From contig OX596000.1 in the NCBI GenBank assembly GCA_951394045.1, positions 62,001 through 126,000 on the forward strand: 64,000 nt of DNA, in the 5' to 3' direction. Under the pieces are notes generated by a model. The model was given only the letters and a program-made list of their open reading frames with translations, did no database searches and had not been told where the DNA came from. A program made the translations under genes and the position numbers. The stretch is from Nitzschia sp. DOCU1 (lineage: Eukaryota > Bacillariophyta > Bacillariophyceae > Bacillariales > Bacillariaceae). Below are positions 59,097 through 64,000 of this stretch, one piece after another (positions within the stretch are counted from its first letter, which is position 1; each line of letters opens with the position of its first letter).

Positions 59097-62000
59097 ATGC
59101 TGGAGTACCACGGTAGGGACGGAGGCGACGTATATTAATACGTTCAAAGATATCGTTGCCTCGATGGATAGTTACCGTGCCGTTGACATGAACTTGTTCA
59201 ATGGTGAAGGGACCAACCGCCCTTTCCTGCAAGGTAGTTGGGTTGTAGGTGTGGATCAAGACTTGGTCTCCCACTTCATAGTCCTTGAAGCGGCGACGGA
59301 GATTGGCCCGACGATTGTTATCGTCAATAACAGCTTGACGTCTCTCACGGATCAGTTCGAAGTCTCGAATGAGAGGGATTGGTAGGAGCATGTCTCGGCC
59401 GAAGACAAGAGAGCCAGGAGACACTCCAAGAGTACGATGAACTGCAATTCGAATGGCACGAGAGGCAGTCGCAATGGCAGAGTCTGCATGTTCCAAAGCA
59501 GTTGCAACATTGGCAGGGGGTTCACGTTTGCAGAGTATGCGAAGCGTGTCTTCAATTGTCTTGTGCATTCGCTCGCACACAGCATTGGCTTGAGGATTCT
59601 TGACGGTGATGGGACGACCTGCAATTCCTTCAATAGCAAGGGTTGCTTGAAAGCCAGCTCCAACAAATTCGTTGCCAGCATCAAAGATGCATTCGAGCGG
59701 GCGAGGGTACCTTGCCAGCCAATGATTCTCGAATAACATAGCTGCATGATGGGCCGACTTGTTTTCAATCCTGATAGTCTCAGATAGAGTAGTTGCGACG
59801 TCGACGATCGTCAGAGCTTCGATCGTGATGCGTCCAGTGTAAGGGACTTCAATTGACCATGGTCCAATGAGGTCGACAGCGACGACTTCAAAAGGATAGG
59901 TCGTGTCATTGCGTGGAGGCAAATGGCCATAAGCCATTCCTCCTTCCTTGATTTGGTCACAGCCGCAGTTGTCGACATGGTCTCGAGCCTTTTGCTTTAA
60001 ACCAGCAATCCAGAAGAATGTTCGAAGAGACTTGTAGAGTCGATCTGCACCAGAGTGACCTTGGACTTGATGATACCAGGTGAGCGCTGGTTGCTCCAGA
60101 GCTTCAGGGATGACAATCCTCCACTCGTTATCGTTTGCTCGGCGGTAACAGACGAGTTCATAGCCATGAAACTCTTGTCGCTCATAGCCGTCTTGTTCCA
60201 GTAAAGCGAGACAGGCTGGATCAGCATCCTGAGCATCACGAATGCTCGGAAAGTTGAGTGGAAAACCATCAACTTCTTGAGGGTAAAAGAGAAGACATTC
60301 GGCCAACAACGAGTCGAGGTCTTCGTCTTCCTGCTTCTCCCCTGAAAGTGAAAGGCGAGAGAAATTGCCGTCAGGGGGAGTCTCGTCAGTCGTCTCCAAA
60401 GGAAGGCCTTGCTCGTTGGGAGGCGCATAGTGCGCGCTGGGGGGCACATGTGCAGGCATATGAGCAGGCGCAGCAGGCAAGCCGGGCGAGCCGATGCCGC
60501 TAAGCGGATTTTCGATGACCCTGAGCGGATTTTTGATGACCCAGGGAGGATTTTTCGCGCCCATAGGAAGACGTGACAGGGCGTCAGCCACAACATTGTC
60601 GATGCCAGGCTTGTAAATCAATTGTGGGGCAAACTCCTCAATCAGGAGACGCCAGTGAAGCAGACGTTGTGATTTGAGAATGCTTTGGCTCAAGTTCTTG
60701 TGGTCAGTGTAGATAGTAATGGGTGCACCATAGAGCATGGGCCGATACTCTTCCAACACTGCCGTGATGCCAAGAGCTTCCTTGTCAGAGGCAGGATAGC
60801 GGCGTTGCGCATCGGTAAGCTTGCGGCTGAAGAGGGCAACAGTCTTGCCTTCTTGCATGATGCGGGCACCCAGAGCATAGTCAGAGGCGTCCGTCTCAAT
60901 CTCGAATGGCTTGTTAGGATCAGGATAGGCAAGAAGAATTTCTTGCGCAATCACTGCCTTGATCTGCTTGAAGGCTTTATCGCAATCGGCATTCCAAGCC
61001 TTGCGGAAGGCCTTGGGATCGACTTTTGTCAATGCGGTGAGTGGTGCCAGGATATGGGCACGCCGCTCCCAGAAATCTCGATAGAAGTTGATCATGCCGA
61101 TGAACCCTCGCAGCTGGCGGAGAGTCTTCGGGCGATCAAGCTGAAGGATGCCTTGAATCTTTTTCTTCCAAGGTTTCAGACCCTCGGGGGTCAACCAATG
61201 TCCTAGCCAGTCAGTTTCCTTCACGCCCCACTCACACTTAGCAGGGTTGACTGAGTAGCCGTTTTGTTGCAATCGATGAAGGACTCGATCGATAACTTGG
61301 AGATGCTCATCCCAAGTCTTGTTGAAGATACCGACATCATCAATGAAGGCCTCAACACACTCATAGAGGAGGTCGGACAGAACTTCCTCGATGGTTGCTT
61401 GAGCCCAGTCAGGCGACTGAGTCAATCCTTGAGGTACACGTTTGCGGCGATACTTGCCAAATGGTGTGACGAGGACACAGAGCCACGATGACTCGTCGTC
61501 AAGCTCGTAGGAGTAATAAGCACCAGTGATATCTATCTTGGTGAAATACTCATAGCCTTGTCGGCGGCGGAAGATGTCTTGAATCCTTGGCAAAGGATAG
61601 ACCTTGCGCTGAACCCACTTGTTGAGTTCACGAAAGTCATCAACAGTCCTGATGGTTCCATCTTTCTTGGGGATAGCCATCATTGGCATGCCCCACTCGG
61701 ACTCAAAGACGTGCTCAAGAACTCCAGTCTCGCACTGCCTCTTAAGCTCGTCGCGAAAGACCTTGGCATGCCTATCTGGAACTGGATAGGGTCGAGCGCA
61801 ATGATACGGAATTGCATCTGGCTTCAAGTCGATGTGAAACTTTCGATGAGGGTAGTAACCCTGAGTACCATCGAAGAGGGTATCATACTTGATCAAGATT
61901 TGGTAGAGCTGCTCTCGCTGCTCTGGAGTCAAATGTACTTGAGCGTCGGCGACTTCTCGAACATCGGCGACAGTTGACTTGTTTGCTTGGATCTCATTAA

Positions 62001-63780
62001 GATGACTCTCAGCCCGAGTGATCGGCGCTGGAGCAACATCAAGAAGACGTCGAAGGGCGGCACTGTTGTTGAAGTACTGCCTGTTATGGAACGGAATCTC
62101 ATCGTCATACCACTTGCATGTCAATGAGGACGACAAGACGTCAATCTTCATCTTGTTCAGGAATGATCGACCAAGGATAAGGTCGTACTCGACATTGGGA
62201 TTGTCAAATAGATAAACTTTCACTGTCTTGATAGACCGAGTGTAGGAAAACTCGGGAAAGCGCACGTTGTGGAAGTAGACGTACTCAGTGGCTTGCAAGG
62301 CCCCAGAAGTAGTCGTGAACGTCATAGATTCGTCCTTGAACACCTCGATACCATTGGGCAAGCTACCCTTCTTGGCCATTGGGTGACTTCCACCGTGATC
62401 AAACAAGGTCTTGTAGAAGTACTTGCCTTTCTTGTTGTTCACTTGTCCGACGACAGTCAACGTCGTAGGAACTAGATCAATGTCGACTTCTTCGAGTCGA
62501 GCAGCAGTCGACAGATTCGACTGATACTTCTTGCTCTTGCAACGAAGTTTGCTTGCTTCTTCAGGATCATAATACTCGGGGTCGAGCTCTTCCATGTGAT
62601 TGAAGAACGATTCCTTGGCCTTTTCGTCTTCATTGGCTTCCTCTTGCTCAAAGAAGTAGCTGCGGCCTTGAGTCAAGTTAGACTCGGCACCTTGAGGGTT
62701 GCTGGAGGCGTTCGAAGCAATTGCCGTCCTAGCATTCCCATCAGTTGCATGGGCCTCACCTCGGCGTCCTTGATTGGCACCACGGCCTCCTCCTTGATTG
62801 CCGCCTTGGTTGTTGGCCTCGCCGTATCGATTGGCACGACACTGGCCCCAGGTATGATTGCCATGACCTGGGAGAGGGCATGGGTCGTTGGCTTGAATGC
62901 GACGATAGCCTTGATTGTCGCCACCGCCACGGCCACCACCGCCATTGCGGTTTCCATTTCGATTGTTGTTGTTGTTGTTGTTGTGGCGTCCACCGCCATT
63001 GCCAAAGCGGTTGCGATTTCCACCTTGATTGCGATTGCTTCTTCCACGGTTGCCAGATCGGCCACCGGAGCTGCGGTTGCCTCCGCTGTTGTTGCTGCTG
63101 GCACCATTGCCGCTGCTTCCACTTTGCTGTGGAGGGTTTCGAATAGCCTGCCGATCCATGTACTCGCGGATCTCAGCGATTGGAGTAGTTGAGTAGGTCA
63201 TATTCGCGTTTTCGAAATTGACTTGAAAGGTAGACGGCATGGCTTTTACGTAGACTCTAGCCAGTTCGTCGTCGTCAAAGCCACCATCATCTGGGGCATC
63301 AGCCAGTTGAGCCGCCATCCTTGACGCTGCTCGAAGGCACAAAAGAAACTTGCCAGGCGTCATGCTCACTGGCTTCTTGATGGAACGTAGGTAGTCCATC
63401 TGATCAACATAGCGATAGCCTGCCAATAGCTCCGATTTGAAAGCTTGCAAGGCTTGATCAAAGTTGGCAACAGTTGGGTTCAAACCGTTGCTCACGAGTT
63501 CCCACACTGCCATGGGATATCCGTCCAAGTGGCTTGGGAACTTGGCGAAAAGCTTAGGTCCAGTCGTCCAGACCAAGGTTGATCGTGCTCTAGCAAAGAG
63601 CGAAAGGAACGTCAGGATCGCAAAAGGTGTTGCTTCATCGTTGAGACGAGGAACTCGAAGCTCAGTGGATTCCTCAACGCCATGGGCGTCTCTCTCGCTT
63701 CTGCGATGACGAACAAACTCGATTTCCGACTCATCATAGTCTGGTTCGAGGGGGATAACATGGGCCTTGGTTGGCGCCAT
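59095..63780 (-). CDS. Ty3/gypsy Gag-Pol polyprotein
   Basis: This is one ORF of 1561 aa from the ATG at 63780. The order is Gag-like helical domain (about 30-200), a Gly/Asn/Arg-rich stretch with a knuckle-like CPLPGHGNHTWGQC (about 300), then protease, reverse transcriptase, RNase H and integrase, the Ty3/gypsy arrangement. The protease core reads LFDHGGS where DTG or DSG is usual. Reverse transcriptase has FIDDVG in place of YxDD, and RNase H has IETDASDYALG. Integrase has an HH-CC zinc site (HQVQGHSG, then CGC) and a DDE core (VDLIGPW, IFDAGNEF, then E). No frameshift separates Gag and Pol. It is a diatom genomic retroelement, probably still competent in part. Confidence 0.93.
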   Translation of the reverse strand: MAPTKAHVIPLEPDYDESEIEFVRHRRSERDAHGVEESTELRVPRLNDEATPFAILTFLSLFARARSTLVWTTGPKLFAKFPSHLDGYPMAVWELVSNGLNPTVANFDQALQAFKSELLAGYRYVDQMDYLRSIKKPVSMTPGKFLLCLRAASRMAAQLADAPDDGGFDDDELARVYVKAMPSTFQVNFENANMTYSTTPIAEIREYMDRQAIRNPPQQSGSSGNGASSNNSGGNRSSGGRSGNRGRSNRNQGGNRNRFGNGGGRHNNNNNNNRNGNRNGGGGRGGGDNQGYRRIQANDPCPLPGHGNHTWGQCRANRYGEANNQGGNQGGGRGANQGRRGEAHATDGNARTAIASNASSNPQGAESNLTQGRSYFFEQEEANEDEKAKESFFNHMEELDPEYYDPEEASKLRCKSKKYQSNLSTAARLEEVDIDLVPTTLTVVGQVNNKKGKYFYKTLFDHGGSHPMAKKGSLPNGIEVFKDESMTFTTTSGALQATEYVYFHNVRFPEFSYTRSIKTVKVYLFDNPNVEYDLILGRSFLNKMKIDVLSSSLTCKWYDDEIPFHNRQYFNNSAALRRLLDVAPAPITRAESHLNEIQANKSTVADVREVADAQVHLTPEQREQLYQILIKYDTLFDGTQGYYPHRKFHIDLKPDAIPYHCARPYPVPDRHAKVFRDELKRQCETGVLEHVFESEWGMPMMAIPKKDGTIRTVDDFRELNKWVQRKVYPLPRIQDIFRRRQGYEYFTKIDITGAYYSYELDDESSWLCVLVTPFGKYRRKRVPQGLTQSPDWAQATIEEVLSDLLYECVEAFIDDVGIFNKTWDEHLQVIDRVLHRLQQNGYSVNPAKCEWGVKETDWLGHWLTPEGLKPWKKKIQGILQLDRPKTLRQLRGFIGMINFYRDFWERRAHILAPLTALTKVDPKAFRKAWNADCDKAFKQIKAVIAQEILLAYPDPNKPFEIETDASDYALGARIMQEGKTVALFSRKLTDAQRRYPASDKEALGITAVLEEYRPMLYGAPITIYTDHKNLSQSILKSQRLLHWRLLIEEFAPQLIYKPGIDNVVADALSRLPMGAKNPPWVIKNPLRVIENPLSGIGSPGLPAAPAHMPAHVPPSAHYAPPNEQGLPLETTDETPPDGNFSRLSLSGEKQEDEDLDSLLAECLLFYPQEVDGFPLNFPSIRDAQDADPACLALLEQDGYERQEFHGYELVCYRRANDNEWRIVIPEALEQPALTWYHQVQGHSGADRLYKSLRTFFWIAGLKQKARDHVDNCGCDQIKEGGMAYGHLPPRNDTTYPFEVVAVDLIGPWSIEVPYTGRITIEALTIVDVATTLSETIRIENKSAHHAAMLFENHWLARYPRPLECIFDAGNEFVGAGFQATLAIEGIAGRPITVKNPQANAVCERMHKTIEDTLRILCKREPPANVATALEHADSAIATASRAIRIAVHRTLGVSPGSLVFGRDMLLPIPLIRDFELIRERRQAVIDDNNRRANLRRRFKDYEVGDQVLIHTYNPTTLQERAVGPFTIEQVHVNGTVTIHRGNDIFERINIRRLRPYRGTPA

Positions 63781-63880
63781 GGTCTTGAAGATAAGTTGTC
63801 TTGAAAGTTGTTTTGAAAGGGGTCGCCTATCGTTGCGATACACGGCTCGTTACGAAGTCTCACGTAGTTTCTGATCAGAG

Positions 63881-64000
63881 TGCAGTAATCCCGGGTTCGT
63901 AATAAAAGAGTGAGCTAGTTTTAAAGATGTAGTATCCTAATTCGGAAGCTGCTCTTCCCGAACCAAGATTAAGAAGTAGTACCAGGATAACGACCTAGTA
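63881..64000 (-). repeat. 5' LTR, partial
   Basis: The first 120 bp match 58662-58781 without difference. The window ends inside the repeat. Confidence 0.9.

Larger units (their letters stand above)
58662..64000 (-). mobile_element. Ty3/gypsy LTR retrotransposon, right LTR truncated by window edge
   Basis: The element reads on the minus strand. The 3' LTR is 58662-59081 and the 5' LTR starts at 63881 and continues past the window. The 120 visible bases of the 5' LTR are identical to the 3' LTR, and the single polyprotein ORF is intact, so the insertion is young. A purine-rich tract (AGGGGAGAAGCAGAA) directly precedes the 3' LTR. No clear tRNA primer-binding site was recognised after the 5' LTR. 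The target-site duplication cannot be checked because the right flank is missing. The left flank is a short palindrome, ACAACG-AAG-CGTTGT. Confidence 0.93.

Noticed and set aside
62596..63192. 198-aa plus-strand Val/Ala-rich ORF that looks membrane-like
   Set aside because: It is antisense to the Asn/Gly/Arg-rich part of the Ty3/gypsy polyprotein. The hydrophobicity is a codon artefact.

Overview
The window looks like nuclear DNA of a diatom, probably a raphid pennate with a repeat-rich genome. Reasons: short GT-AG introns (about 60-135 nt); several proteins with a signal peptide followed by an ASAF-like cleavage site, the secondary-plastid targeting signature; several heat-shock-factor-type DNA-binding proteins; a GRG-motif protein family typical of diatoms (DUF6824); and intact retrotransposons of at least two classes. 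No rRNA, tRNA or CRISPR array was found. Exon boundaries below were derived by hand from splice consensus and reading-frame continuity.

Layout. 1-17.3 kb is ordinary gene space: a GT92-like glycosyltransferase running off the left edge (-), a plastid-targeted SET protein (+), Rab1 GTPase (-), an NCS2 nucleobase permease (-) divergent from a cytidine/purine-type deaminase (+), a membrane-anchored C-type-lectin-like protein with a long Lys/His and Ser/Glu repeat tail (+), and exocyst Sec8 (+). 18.5-25.5 kb holds two paralogous HSF genes (+) with an intact R2-type LINE (-) inserted between them, flanked by a perfect 10-bp target-site duplication. 26-37 kb holds a plastid-type MATE transporter (+), then two genes for membrane-tethered proteins carrying two bacterial-type amino-acid-binding domains each (AapJ/BztA-like), on either side of a Kelch-MORN gene. 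37-44 kb is gene-poor: low-complexity DNA, one DUF6824 gene (-), and a 5'-truncated second copy of the same LINE that is split by a 1.1-kb DNA transposon with 17-bp terminal inverted repeats. 44-53 kb holds a thylakoid-lumen protein (-), a protein kinase (+), a Nudix-HAD fusion (+), a PIN/PILS-like carrier (-) and a RING-like protein (-). 53-57 kb holds a third HSF gene and its decayed tandem duplicate. 57-64 kb holds a protein with a duplicated motif (-), an orphan exon-like ORF (+), and an intact Ty3/gypsy element (-) whose right LTR is cut by the window edge.

Linked functions. The permease-deaminase pair shares one promoter region and fits nucleobase uptake and salvage. Several promoters carry TGACGT/ACGTCA boxes like the CO2/cAMP-responsive elements known in diatoms. 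The best candidates for something undescribed are the tethered amino-acid-binding proteins, the LINE with a CXC-type cysteine cluster and R2-like endonuclease, the nested transposon, and the lectin-like repeat protein.
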